Origin: Pseudodonghicola sp048268305
GTDB lineage: Bacteria; Pseudomonadota; Alphaproteobacteria; Rhodobacterales; Rhodobacteraceae
Length of the DNA stretch: 64,000 nt
Assembly: GCF_048268305.1 (NCBI RefSeq)
Contig: NZ_JBLWVT010000002.1
Coordinates: 124,001-188,000, forward strand
Direction of reading: 5' to 3'
A program made the translations under genes and the position numbers. Under the pieces are notes generated by a model. That model had not been told where the DNA came from, did no database searches, and saw only the letters and a list, made by a program, of their open reading frames with translations. Shown here piece after piece: positions 1 to 7,631 of the stretch (position 1 is the first letter of the stretch; each line of letters starts with the position of its first letter).

Positions 1-216
1 GAGCCGCAGGTGAGGGTGGAGGAGACGCCGCTGACCCCGCGCGAACGCGAAAGCCTGATCTGGGTGGCCGAGGGGCTGACCAGTCAGGAAATCGCCGAGA
101 AAATGACCATCTCGGCCTCGGCGGTGAATTATCATCTGAACAACGCCGCGCGGAAGCTGTCGGCGCGCAACCGCCATCACGCCGCCCTGCTGGCGCTGAA
201 GAAACACTGGATCTGA
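1..216 (+). CDS. LuxR-type HTH regulator, C-terminal fragment
   Basis: The frame is open to the first base of the window, so this is the 3' end of a longer gene; the GTG at 10 is probably internal. The fragment is a GerE/LuxR helix-turn-helix: LTPRERESL begins it, GLTSQEIAEKM and ISASAVNYHLNNAARKL form the scaffold and recognition helices. LuxR family proteins bind DNA through this domain; the sensing N-terminal domain lies outside the window, so the ligand (acyl-homoserine lactone or other) cannot be told. It is convergent with the acyl-CoA ligase, with only about 20 bases between the stops. Confidence 0.85.
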   Translation, partial: EPQVRVEETPLTPRERESLIWVAEGLTSQEIAEKMTISASAVNYHLNNAARKLSARNRHHAALLALKKHWI

Positions 217-236
217 GTGCCGGCCCGGGCGGGGGC

Positions 237-1877
237 TCAGCTCCTCGCCGCTGCGGCCTCGCGCTCCTGCAGGGCGCGCCAGTCGACCTTGTGCGAGGCG
301 GTGCGCGGCAGGCTGCCCACGAATTCCACCAGACGCGGCAGCTTGAAGGCGGCCAGTTGCGGGCGCAGCCAGTCGGTCAGCTCCCCGGCGGTCAACCTGG
401 CGCCCGGGCGCAGCTGGATCAGCGCCTTGACCGTCTCGCCGCGATAGGCGTCGGGGGCGGCGATGACGCAGCAGCCCTCCACCGCCTCATGGCCGAAGAT
501 CACGCCTTCCACCTCGGTCGGCCAGACCTTGAAGCCCGAGGCGTTGATCATCCGCTTCAGCCGGTCGACGATGCGGTAATAGCCATCCGCCTGCCGCAGG
601 GCGAGATCGCCGGTGCGCAGAAAGCGTTGGCCGTCATGAGAAAAGAAGGTCTCGGCATCGGCCTCGGGCCGGTTCCAATAGCCCAGCATCAGCTGCGGGC
701 CGCTCACCACCAGTTCGCCGACCTCACCGTCGGGCAGCGGTGCCAGCGTGTCGGGATCGACGATCATCGAGCGGGTCATCTGCGCCGGGATGCCCACGGT
801 GCTGGCCTGTGGCGCGTCGATCGGGTTCAGATGGGTGGGCGACATGGTTTCCGACATGCCGAAAGCCTCGACATATTCCAGCCCGAACTGGGTCTTCAGC
901 CGCGCCGCCACCGGCCCCGGCATCGCAGCACCGCCGCCGGTCAGAACCGTGACCCGCGCCAGCGCCGGCGTCACCGCGCCGCCGCGTGACATCATATCGA
1001 CCACCATGGTCGGCGGCGCATTCCAGAAGGTCACGCCGTAATGGGTAAAGAGCGCGATTGCCGCCTCGGCCTCCCAGCGGGTCATGATCATCAGCGTGGC
1101 GCCGGCATGGATCGCCGCGTTCATCGACCCCTGCATGCCGGCGACATGGAACAGCGGCTGCACCGCGGTCACCACGCTGTCTGCGGTGATCCCGTACCAT
1201 TCCACCTGCAGCACGGCGGTATGCATCACGCTGCGGTGGCTGTGCAGGCAGCCTTTCGGCACGCCGGTGCTGCCTGAGGTATAGGGCATCACCGCCCAGT
1301 CGGTCGCCGGCGCATCCTCTCCCGGCAGGCGGGCGGGGACGGGGGGGCGGAGCGCCTCGGCCCAGGGGATCAGCCGCTCGTCGCCGGAGAGATCGAGGGG
1401 CGCGGCCTGGGTCACCGCCGGCGGCGGGGTGACCGGGGTGTCGGGCAGCATGTCGGCATAGCGCGCGACGATGAGCGAGAGAGCCTCCGCTCCCGGCCAA
1501 CCGGTGAACCGGTCCAACACCTCTTCCGCCGCCAGCACCACCCGCACGCCGGCGTCGCCCAGGATGGTGGCGACCTCTTCCGCGCGATACATCGGGTTCA
1601 GCGGCACCACCACGCCGCGCGCCGCCAGCACCGCGTAATAGGCGATGACGTATTGCGGGCTGTTCTGCATGTCGATCGCCACCCGATCGCCGGGGGCAAC
1701 GCCGAGGTCCAGCAACGTCCCCGCGACATGGCGCACCGCCTGCCAGAGCTGGGCAAAGCTCAGATCGGCGCCGTAATAGGCCAGCGCGCGGGCCTCGGGC
1801 CGGGTCTCGGCCTGATGGGTGAGATTATAGAGCAGGCTGCCGTCGGGCCCGAGATGCGCTGCGCTGGGCGGGGTCAT
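237..1877 (-). CDS. AMP-forming acyl-CoA synthetase/ligase (ANL superfamily)
   Basis: A 546-residue class I adenylate-forming enzyme that would activate a carboxylic acid to its acyl-CoA through an acyl-AMP. The phosphate-binding loop YTSGSTGVPKG lies near residues 199-209, the hinge region DRLKRMINASG and GFKVWPTEVEG follow, and the C-terminal lysine loop reads RTASHKVDW. The reading frame runs much further upstream, but the ATG at 1877 is preceded by AAAGGA and gives a family-like N-terminus. It is divergent from the thiolase gene, and its place beside beta-oxidation genes suggests that it activates the acid made by the island. Substrate cannot be read from sequence; a medium- or long-chain fatty acid ligase is the alternative. 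Confidence 0.9.
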   Translation of the reverse strand: MTPPSAAHLGPDGSLLYNLTHQAETRPEARALAYYGADLSFAQLWQAVRHVAGTLLDLGVAPGDRVAIDMQNSPQYVIAYYAVLAARGVVVPLNPMYRAEEVATILGDAGVRVVLAAEEVLDRFTGWPGAEALSLIVARYADMLPDTPVTPPPAVTQAAPLDLSGDERLIPWAEALRPPVPARLPGEDAPATDWAVMPYTSGSTGVPKGCLHSHRSVMHTAVLQVEWYGITADSVVTAVQPLFHVAGMQGSMNAAIHAGATLMIMTRWEAEAAIALFTHYGVTFWNAPPTMVVDMMSRGGAVTPALARVTVLTGGGAAMPGPVAARLKTQFGLEYVEAFGMSETMSPTHLNPIDAPQASTVGIPAQMTRSMIVDPDTLAPLPDGEVGELVVSGPQLMLGYWNRPEADAETFFSHDGQRFLRTGDLALRQADGYYRIVDRLKRMINASGFKVWPTEVEGVIFGHEAVEGCCVIAAPDAYRGETVKALIQLRPGARLTAGELTDWLRPQLAAFKLPRLVEFVGSLPRTASHKVDWRALQEREAAAARS

Positions 1878-2033
1878 CACTTTGCTATCCTTTCGGCCTG
1901 GCGCGGCAAGGGCCGCGAGTTGCCTAATTGCTAGCACCCGTCGCCGACAGAAAATAACAAAAATCGGAAAAATCTTGCGAATATTCGAAACTCGTGATTT
2001 CCGTTTGTACAAATTCTCAGCGGAGCCGCCGAC
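1878..2033. promoter_or_regulatory. Divergent promoter region between acyl-CoA ligase and thiolase
   Basis: An AT-rich island in GC-rich surroundings separates the two divergent starts. It contains the perfect palindrome CGAATATTCG (1978-1987) and two half-sites of the IclR-type motif described at 6392, CGGAAA at 1965-1970 and TTTCCG at 1998-2003. The stretch CTTGCGAATATTCGAAA (1974-1990) closely resembles CTTGTCGAATATCGAAA upstream of the hydantoinase gene (7601-7617). Joint regulation of the two directions with the rest of the island is inferred. Confidence 0.5.
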
Positions 2034-3248
2034 GTGACCCCATTTCCGGACGTCTATATCTGTGACGCCCTGCGCACCCCTCGCGGCAAGGGCCGGGCGG
2101 GCGGCGGGCTCGCCACGGTCAAGCCGGTGCGGCTGGTCGCCGATCTGCTGGCCGAGCTGCAGCGCCGCACCGGATTCGCGCCCGAGGCGGTGGACGACAT
2201 CATCCTCGGCTGCGTCTCGCCGGTGGGAGAGCAGGGCGGGCCGATGGGGCGCACGGCGGCCTTGCTGAACGGCTGGCGGACCGCCGCGCCGGGGCTGCAG
2301 GTGAACCGTTTCTGCGCCTCGGGGCTCGAGGCGATCAACCTGGCGGCGCAGAAGATCCGATCGGGCTGGGAGCATCTGGTGATCGCCGGCGGTGTCGAAT
2401 CGATGTCGAGGGTGCCGATGTTCTCGGACGGTGGCGCCTGGCAGTTCGACCCGGAGATTTCCACCGCCTGCGATTACCTGCCTCAAGGCATCAGCGCCGA
2501 TCTGATCGCCACCTTGGCGGGCATGACGCGCGCCGATCTCGACGCCTTCGCGGCGCGGTCGCACCAATTGGCGGCACGGGCCTGGGCGGCGGGGCATTTC
2601 GACCGTTCCGTCGTGCCGGTGGTGGACGAGCTGGGGCTGCCGCTGCTGGCGCGGGACGAAAACATCCGGGCCGGCGCCAGTATCGAGACCCTTGGCGCGC
2701 TGGCGCCGGTCTTTGGCGACATCGGCGCGGGCGGCTATGATTTCGTGGCGCTGGGGCGCTATCCGCAGGTGCCGGCGATCCGTCACGATCACACCGCCGG
2801 CAATTCCTCGGCCATCGTCGACGGGGCGGCGCTGGCGCTGCTGGCCTCTGCCAGCCAGGTGGAGGCGTCGGGGCTGACCCCGCGCGCCCGGGTGCTGGGC
2901 ACCGGTCTGTGCGCCTCGGAACCGGTGATCATGCTGACCGGCCCGGCCGAGGCCGCGCGGCGGGCGCTGGCGGTCGCGGGTCTTGGTTTTGACGACATTG
3001 ATCTTTTCGAGGTGAATGAGGCCTTCGCCTCGGTCCCGCTGCACTTCATGGCGGACACCGGCGTGCCGCTGGAGAAGGTGAATATCGACGGCGGCGCCAT
3101 CGCCATGGGCCATCCGCTGGGGGCGACCGGGGCGATGCTGCTGGGCACGCTGATCGACGCCTTGGAACGCACCGGCGGCAAGCGGGGTCTTGTCACCCTG
3201 TGCATCGGCGCCGGCATGGGTTCGGCCACCGTGATCGAGCTGGTCTGA
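2034..3248 (+). CDS. Thiolase family acetyl-CoA acyltransferase
   Basis: A 404-residue thiolase that would cleave a 3-ketoacyl-CoA with CoA (or run the reverse condensation). The family's catalytic residues are visible: nucleophile C94 in NRFCASG, H360 in GHPLGATGA and C390 in LCIGAGMG. GTG start with a weak upstream purine stretch. It leads a tightly packed gene set: the FadJ-like gene starts 4 bases after its stop, so the two are probably co-transcribed. A degradative role in the last step of beta-oxidation fits this context better than a biosynthetic one, but this is inference. Confidence 0.92.
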   Translation: MTPFPDVYICDALRTPRGKGRAGGGLATVKPVRLVADLLAELQRRTGFAPEAVDDIILGCVSPVGEQGGPMGRTAALLNGWRTAAPGLQVNRFCASGLEAINLAAQKIRSGWEHLVIAGGVESMSRVPMFSDGGAWQFDPEISTACDYLPQGISADLIATLAGMTRADLDAFAARSHQLAARAWAAGHFDRSVVPVVDELGLPLLARDENIRAGASIETLGALAPVFGDIGAGGYDFVALGRYPQVPAIRHDHTAGNSSAIVDGAALALLASASQVEASGLTPRARVLGTGLCASEPVIMLTGPAEAARRALAVAGLGFDDIDLFEVNEAFASVPLHFMADTGVPLEKVNIDGGAIAMGHPLGATGAMLLGTLIDALERTGGKRGLVTLCIGAGMGSATVIELV

Positions 3249-3252
3249 GGGG

Positions 3253-4662
3253 ATGGCGATGTATCTGAGCGAGAGCCTTGGCCCCGACGGCATCCTGACC
3301 GTGACGCTCGCCGATCCCTCCGGTCCGGTGAACCGCACCACGGCGCAGTTCAAGGCTGAACTGGGGGCGCTGTTGGACCGGCTCGAGGTCGCGCCGGTGC
3401 GCGGGGTGATCTTTCTGACCGACCGGCCGGCCTTCGGGGTGGGCGGCGATGTCGACCAGATCGCCGAACTCGCCGCCGCCAGCCCGGCGGAGATCTTCGC
3501 CGACAGCCAGCGGATCAAGGCGCTTTACCGGCGGATCGAACGGTTGCGCCTGCCGGTGGTCGCGCTGGTCGAAGGGCTGGCGGTGGGCGGCAATTTCGAA
3601 CTGGCGCTGGCCTGCCACGCCTGTTTCGCGACGGATGACGACAGCATCCGGCTGGGGTTTCCCGAATGCTCCATCGGGTTGATCCCCGGGGCCGGCGGGT
3701 TGGTGCGGCTGGTGCATCTTCTGGGGATCGAGGCCGCCATTCCGCTGATCGTCGAGGCCAGGTTGATTGCGCCCGCCCGCGCGGCGGAGCTGGGGCTGAT
3801 CACCGGGCTTTGTGCCGATCGGGCGGGTCTCATGCAGGCGGCGCGCGACTGGATCGCCGCCAACCCGGCGCCGCAGCAGCCCTGGGACCGCCGGGGGCAC
3901 CGGGTGCCGGGCGGTGGCCTGTTCGACCGGCGCGGGCGTTTTCTGGCGCAGCAGGGGCGAACCTCTGCCCTGGTGCAAGCGGGGCATGGCCGGCAATTGG
4001 CCGAGATCGTGGCGCTCTCGGGGATCTGCGACGTGGCGGCCTGTAGCTTTGCCGATGGAGAGATCATCGAAAGTCGGCTCTTCGCCCGTCAGGCGATCAG
4101 CCGCGAGGCCGAGGTGCGGATCGGCCTGCGGCTCAAGGACCGATCGGTGCTGAAACGGGCCTCGCAACCGCCGGACACAGCATTCGCCGAGACCTTGCGC
4201 GAGGCCTTGCGGGACGAGATCGCAGCGCTGCGGGGGCAGGGCGTGCCGGCGGCGCTGATCCGCAATGTGGCGACACATGCGGGCTATGACGCGGGGGCCT
4301 TGGGGATTGATGATGCCGCGGAGAGCCTCAAGGGCGATCTGCCCGCGCTGGCCGACATCGAGACGCGGCTTTTGACGGCGCAATGCTGTGCCGCCCTGCG
4401 CGCGCTTGCCGAGGGCGCCTTGCGGTCAGCGGCCGGCATCAATAGCGGCGCGGTTCGCGAGGCCGGCTTTCCCGCCTGGACCGGTGGGCCGCTGCGGCTG
4501 GTCGAGGCCGAGGGCGCCGCCGCTTTCCTGAGCCGCTGCACCTTATTGGCCACCGAGCTGGGCGCGCGCTTCGCGGTGCCTTTCGCCACGGCGGCAGAGC
4601 TTCAGGCGGCGCTCGATGCGGCGCGGGCCTTTGACACCGAGACACTCGAACAACAGGGATGA
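3253..4662 (+). CDS. FadJ/FadB-like enoyl-CoA hydratase lacking the NAD-binding dehydrogenase domain
   Basis: 469 residues. Residues about 1-190 are an enoyl-CoA hydratase domain with FGVGGDVDQI (oxyanion region), GGNFELALA and GFPECSIGLIPGAGG; the two catalytic glutamates align as E116 and E138. Bifunctional FadB/FadJ proteins are about 700 residues, with a Rossmann dehydrogenase domain in the middle. Here the helical linker (EIIESRLFARQAISREAEVR) leads directly to a part resembling the C-terminal dehydrogenase helices (SAAGINSGAVREAGFPAWTGGPLRL), and no GxGxxG nucleotide fold is visible between them. Hydratase activity is therefore likely, while 3-hydroxyacyl-CoA oxidation must come from elsewhere. 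The stop overlaps the aminotransferase start (ATGA). Confidence 0.8.
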   Translation: MAMYLSESLGPDGILTVTLADPSGPVNRTTAQFKAELGALLDRLEVAPVRGVIFLTDRPAFGVGGDVDQIAELAAASPAEIFADSQRIKALYRRIERLRLPVVALVEGLAVGGNFELALACHACFATDDDSIRLGFPECSIGLIPGAGGLVRLVHLLGIEAAIPLIVEARLIAPARAAELGLITGLCADRAGLMQAARDWIAANPAPQQPWDRRGHRVPGGGLFDRRGRFLAQQGRTSALVQAGHGRQLAEIVALSGICDVAACSFADGEIIESRLFARQAISREAEVRIGLRLKDRSVLKRASQPPDTAFAETLREALRDEIAALRGQGVPAALIRNVATHAGYDAGALGIDDAAESLKGDLPALADIETRLLTAQCCAALRALAEGALRSAAGINSGAVREAGFPAWTGGPLRLVEAEGAAAFLSRCTLLATELGARFAVPFATAAELQAALDAARAFDTETLEQQG

Positions 4663-5972
4663 CCGACATGTCACGACTTCTGAACACCAGCCTGACAACC
4701 AATGACGAGGCCCCGGTCTATGTCGTCGACGGCGAGGGCTGCTGGTACACGCTGTCCGACGGCCGCCGGGTGCTGGACGGATCGAATTCGGCCGGCTCGC
4801 TGGGCCACCGCCATCCGGATATGGTGGAAACCATCCGCAAGGCGGCGGAATACCCGGCGATTTCCGAAGGTTGGGCCTGGAAGGGACGGACCCAGGCGGC
4901 CGAGGATCTGATCGACATCGCTTTCGAGGGTGAAACCGATTGGGTCGGCGGCGTGCGTTTCGGCCTGTCGGGATCGGAGATCAACGATCTGGCGCTGTCG
5001 CTGGGCCAGGCGCTGACCGGCCGGTCGGCGGTGGCCACGCGCGAACGCGCCTATCACGGGCTCACCGGCCTCTCGCGCGAGGTGACGACGCAGCCGCAAT
5101 GGCATGGCGGCCTGTCGCGCGGCGATGGCAGCGTCAGCCCGGCGGCGGCCAATTGCGCGGTGCGGGTGATCGCGGCCCCCGACAGCTCGCTCTACGGCCA
5201 GCGGGTGGTGCACTATCCGCCGATGAGCCGGGACGAGATGGCCAATGTGCTCTCCGATGCCTCCTCGGTCATCATCGACTATACCCAGGGCGGCATCTAT
5301 CACGACGGCGCCTATCAGGATCAGGTGGCTGCGGCGGCGAAACAGGCCGGTGCGCTCTGGATCGCGGACGAGGTGGTGACCGGTGCCGGCCGCTCGGGCC
5401 GCTGGTTCGCCTTCCAGGGCGGCACCGCGCGGCCTGACATGGTGACCATGGCCAAGGGGCTGGCCGGCGGCGCCGGTCCGATCGGCGCGGTGATCCTGTC
5501 GAAGGAACTGACCGAGCAACTGAACGATGCCGCCTGGCAGAATTATTCGACCTATCGCGGCCATCCGACCGCGATGGCGGGGGTCTCGACCTATCTGAAG
5601 GTGGTGAAGCGCGACAAGCTGCTGGACCGGGTCGCGGCGCTGGGCGCGGTGATCGGGCCGCGGCTGGTCGAGATGGCCAAGCGTCACCCCAGCGTCGCCC
5701 GCGTCGATGGCCGCGGTCTGCACTGGACCGTCGAATTCCACGGCCCCCATTGGAACCAGTGGACCGCCGCCACCCGCGAAACCCCGATCGCTTCGAAAGT
5801 CGTGGCCGCCGCCATGGCCGAAAACGTCTCGATCGGCACCAGCGGCGAGCAGACCTCGCTGTTCCTGGCGCCGGCGCTGGTGATCTCGGATGCCGAGATC
5901 GACCAGCTTCTTCAGGTGCTCGATCACGCGCTTTACGTGGCCGACGAAGATTTCTCCCGCACCGCTGGCTGA
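4659..5972 (+). CDS. Class III (omega-type) PLP aminotransferase
   Basis: A 437-residue fold-type I PLP enzyme of the class III family, which moves amino groups from omega-amino or amino-ketone compounds to a keto acid; glutamate-1-semialdehyde aminomutase is a relative. GLSGSEIND binds the cofactor phosphate, IADEVVTGAGRSG carries the cofactor aspartate D237, and MAKGLAGG carries the Schiff-base lysine K266. The ATG at 4659 overlaps the previous stop; the ATG at 4668 has better spacing from CAGGG and is a real alternative start. Beside a hydantoinase-type pair and beta-oxidation genes, it could deaminate an omega-amino acid released from a ring. The substrate is not shown by the sequence. 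Confidence 0.88.
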   Translation: MTDMSRLLNTSLTTNDEAPVYVVDGEGCWYTLSDGRRVLDGSNSAGSLGHRHPDMVETIRKAAEYPAISEGWAWKGRTQAAEDLIDIAFEGETDWVGGVRFGLSGSEINDLALSLGQALTGRSAVATRERAYHGLTGLSREVTTQPQWHGGLSRGDGSVSPAAANCAVRVIAAPDSSLYGQRVVHYPPMSRDEMANVLSDASSVIIDYTQGGIYHDGAYQDQVAAAAKQAGALWIADEVVTGAGRSGRWFAFQGGTARPDMVTMAKGLAGGAGPIGAVILSKELTEQLNDAAWQNYSTYRGHPTAMAGVSTYLKVVKRDKLLDRVAALGAVIGPRLVEMAKRHPSVARVDGRGLHWTVEFHGPHWNQWTAATRETPIASKVVAAAMAENVSIGTSGEQTSLFLAPALVISDAEIDQLLQVLDHALYVADEDFSRTAG

Positions 5973-6000
5973 GCGGCGGGCCAACTGAAAGGACCCTTAG

Positions 6001-6381
6001 ATGACTGACCAATTCAAGGATGACGAAGCGCAGGTCGCGGCGCTGATTCAGGAATATTTCGACGCCCTCTATGACGGCGATGTCGCCCGCTTCCGCGAGG
6101 TGTTTCATCCGCTGTGCCGGCTGTTCGCCGTTGTCGACGGCAAGGTGGTGACCTTCGATCATGAACCCTACATGGCGCGGGTCGCCGGACGTCCCTCCAG
6201 CGCCTCGCGCGGGGATCGGCGCGATGATCAGGTGCTGGCGCTGACGGTGGCAAGCCCGACCACGGCCCACGCGCGGGTGCGCGACCTGTATCTGCCCAGC
6301 CAGTTCATCGACGAGCTGCTGTTCCTCAAGGAAGGCGATCGCTGGTGGATCGTTGCCAAATCCTGGCACGTGCTGGCCTGA
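6001..6381 (+). CDS. NTF2-like / putative lumazine-binding family protein
   Basis: 126 residues with the pattern of small alpha+beta-barrel NTF2-like proteins: an N-terminal helix pair (VAALIQEYFDALYDGDVARFREVFHP), a central strand region with VVTFDHEPYMARVAGRPS, and a final strand pair ending DRWWIVAKSWHVLA. The ending and length resemble the putative lumazine-binding family (PF12893), whose functions are mostly unknown. AAAGGA lies just upstream of the ATG. It follows the aminotransferase by 28 bases and is probably in the same transcript. It may be an isomerase-like accessory enzyme or a small-ligand binder; no catalytic residue can be assigned. Confidence 0.75.
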   Translation: MTDQFKDDEAQVAALIQEYFDALYDGDVARFREVFHPLCRLFAVVDGKVVTFDHEPYMARVAGRPSSASRGDRRDDQVLALTVASPTTAHARVRDLYLPSQFIDELLFLKEGDRWWIVAKSWHVLA

Positions 6382-6391
6382 CGGTCGGCCC

Positions 6392-6408
6392 TTTCCGAAT
6401 TCCGGAAT
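6392..6408. promoter_or_regulatory. IclR-type palindromic operator, copy 1
   Basis: TTTCCG-AATTC-CGGAAT, an inverted repeat with 6-base arms and 5-base spacer, one mismatch from the form TTTCCG-N5-CGGAAA seen twice at 7318 and 7439. A TTGACA hexamer follows at 6415-6420 with a weak -10 candidate (CAATTA, 6438-6443) 17 bases on, so the site could control transcription of the IclR gene at 6550. IclR regulators typically bind such inverted repeats and often autoregulate; that this protein binds here is inference. Confidence 0.55.
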
Positions 6409-6549
6409 ACAATATTGACAGAGCGTCGCCGGCAGAGCAATTAGAACCGGTTGACGCTCTTTCGCGTCAGGTGGAAGATCGCGAAAGCGTATTGAAAGCA
6501 TAGACATTGCTGCGGGGTCTCCTCGCGCGCGGAACGAGGGGGCAGACAG

Positions 6550-7308
6550 ATGACCGAGGCAGACGATAGCCCGCTGGGTCGTGCATTCCGGATTCTGGAA
6601 ACTCTTTCGGCGCATCCCGAGGGGCTGACCCTGTCCGAGATCGCCGCCGCGACCGGGTTGGTGGTCGCGACCGTGCACCGCCAGCTCAATACCCTGATCA
6701 GCGTCGGCGCGGTGCGCAAGCTGAACACCAAGGCCTTCGTGCTGGGCGAACGCATGTGGATGATGGCCAGCCAGATGACCAATGGCGCCGATATCACCCA
6801 TTCGGCGGTGCCGGTCCTGAAGGATCTGGCGGACCGTTTCGGCGAGACCAGCTTTCTTGCCCGTCTGGTGGGGCAGGGGGTCGAGGTGATGTCGACCTGC
6901 ACGCCCACCGCCTTCGGGCAGGCCTTTGTGCAGCCGGGGCGCGGCATGCCGCTCTATGCTGCCGCGACCGGGAAAATCCTGCTGGCGCTGAGTTCGGACG
7001 CCTTCATCGACGATTATCTGAAGCAGCCGCGGCAGGTGTTCACCGCGAATACCAAGGTGAACGAGGCGGATATCCGTGCCGAGATCGCCGATATTCGGCA
7101 GCGTCAGGTCGCCATCTGCAACAACGAATTCGACCCGGGCATTCTGTCCTATGCCGCCGCGGTCGAGGATCGCCGCACCGGGCTCAGCTATGCGTTGGCG
7201 GTCTTCGGGCTGGCCGATCGGTTTTCCTCCATCGACCGGGGCACCGTCGAGATCCAGCTTTTGAACGCGGCACAGCGGTTGTCGCTGTCGCTGCGCGGGA
7301 TTGGCTGA
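6550..7308 (+). CDS. IclR family transcriptional regulator
   Basis: 252 residues. The N-terminal winged helix-turn-helix (LGRAFRILETLSAHPEGLTL then SEIAAATGLVVATVHRQLN) is followed by the IclR effector-binding domain, with GRGMPLYAAATGKILLA and the late segment NNEFDPGILSYAAAVED typical of the family. GAGGGGG precedes the ATG. It sits between the CoA/aminotransferase genes and the hydantoinase-transporter genes, and is flanked on both sides by the same palindrome, so it is probably the local regulator of the whole island. The inducer is unknown; a small acid or ring-opened intermediate is a reasonable guess. Confidence 0.93.
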   Translation: MTEADDSPLGRAFRILETLSAHPEGLTLSEIAAATGLVVATVHRQLNTLISVGAVRKLNTKAFVLGERMWMMASQMTNGADITHSAVPVLKDLADRFGETSFLARLVGQGVEVMSTCTPTAFGQAFVQPGRGMPLYAAATGKILLALSSDAFIDDYLKQPRQVFTANTKVNEADIRAEIADIRQRQVAICNNEFDPGILSYAAAVEDRRTGLSYALAVFGLADRFSSIDRGTVEIQLLNAAQRLSLSLRGIG

Positions 7309-7317
7309 GCGGCAAGC

Positions 7318-7334
7318 TTTCCGTTTTTCGGAAA
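7318..7334. promoter_or_regulatory. IclR-type palindromic operator, copy 2
   Basis: TTTCCG-TTTTT-CGGAAA, a perfect 6-base inverted repeat with 5-base spacer lying 10 bases after the IclR stop. It has the same arms and spacing as copy 3 at 7439. It is not followed by a T-run on either strand, which argues against a terminator. Confidence 0.6.
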
Positions 7335-7438
7335 TCCCATGAGGCGCTAGCCGGCGAATCTTTGGCCGCCTGTTGCTGTCTGATTGTGATTTCCCCGATC
7401 TGCCTGACCTGAAGCATAGCGCTTTTGAGGTCCGAAAA

Positions 7439-7455
7439 TTTCCGTAAATCGGAAA
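7439..7455. promoter_or_regulatory. IclR-type palindromic operator, copy 3
   Basis: TTTCCG-TAAAT-CGGAAA, the same perfect 6-5-6 inverted repeat as copy 2, about 180 bases upstream of the hydantoinase A start. With copy 2 it forms a pair centred 121 bases apart, roughly 11.5 helical turns, so cooperative binding is possible but not shown. Confidence 0.6.
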
Positions 7456-7631
7456 AATATCCCCTCTCGTTTCCGGAATACGATGCAAACTTGGGCAGCG
7501 CCCTGTCGCGGCCTGCCGTCACGGCGCTTTGTTCTCCCCCTGAGGAGCAAGTTTGGTTGACAGTTATTTTCAGCATGAGATGTTCGAAAAAACGAGAAAA
7601 CTTGTCGAATATCGAAAAGTGAGGATATCCA

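Larger units (their letters stand above)
7309..7631. other. 323-base regulatory spacer before the hydantoinase operon
   Basis: No convincing gene is present. The spacer holds operator copies 2 and 3, an extra TTTCCGGAATACGAT at 7470-7484 that resembles the CCGGAATACAAT beside copy 1, and CTTGTCGAATATCGAAA at 7601-7617, close to the motif upstream of the thiolase. It is AT-richer than the flanking genes. A promoter for the hydantoinase/transporter genes is expected here, but I cannot pick one -35/-10 pair with confidence. Confidence 0.6.

Noticed and set aside
1878..3518. N-terminal extension of the acyl-CoA ligase frame on the minus strand
   Set aside because: The frame stays open through the thiolase gene, but the extension is an antisense shadow; the ligase begins at the ATG at 1877 with its own ribosome site.
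7318..7334. TTTCCG-TTTTT-CGGAAA as the terminator of iclR
   Set aside because: The stem is AT-bounded and short and is not followed by a T-run; the same motif recurs upstream of promoters, which fits an operator better.
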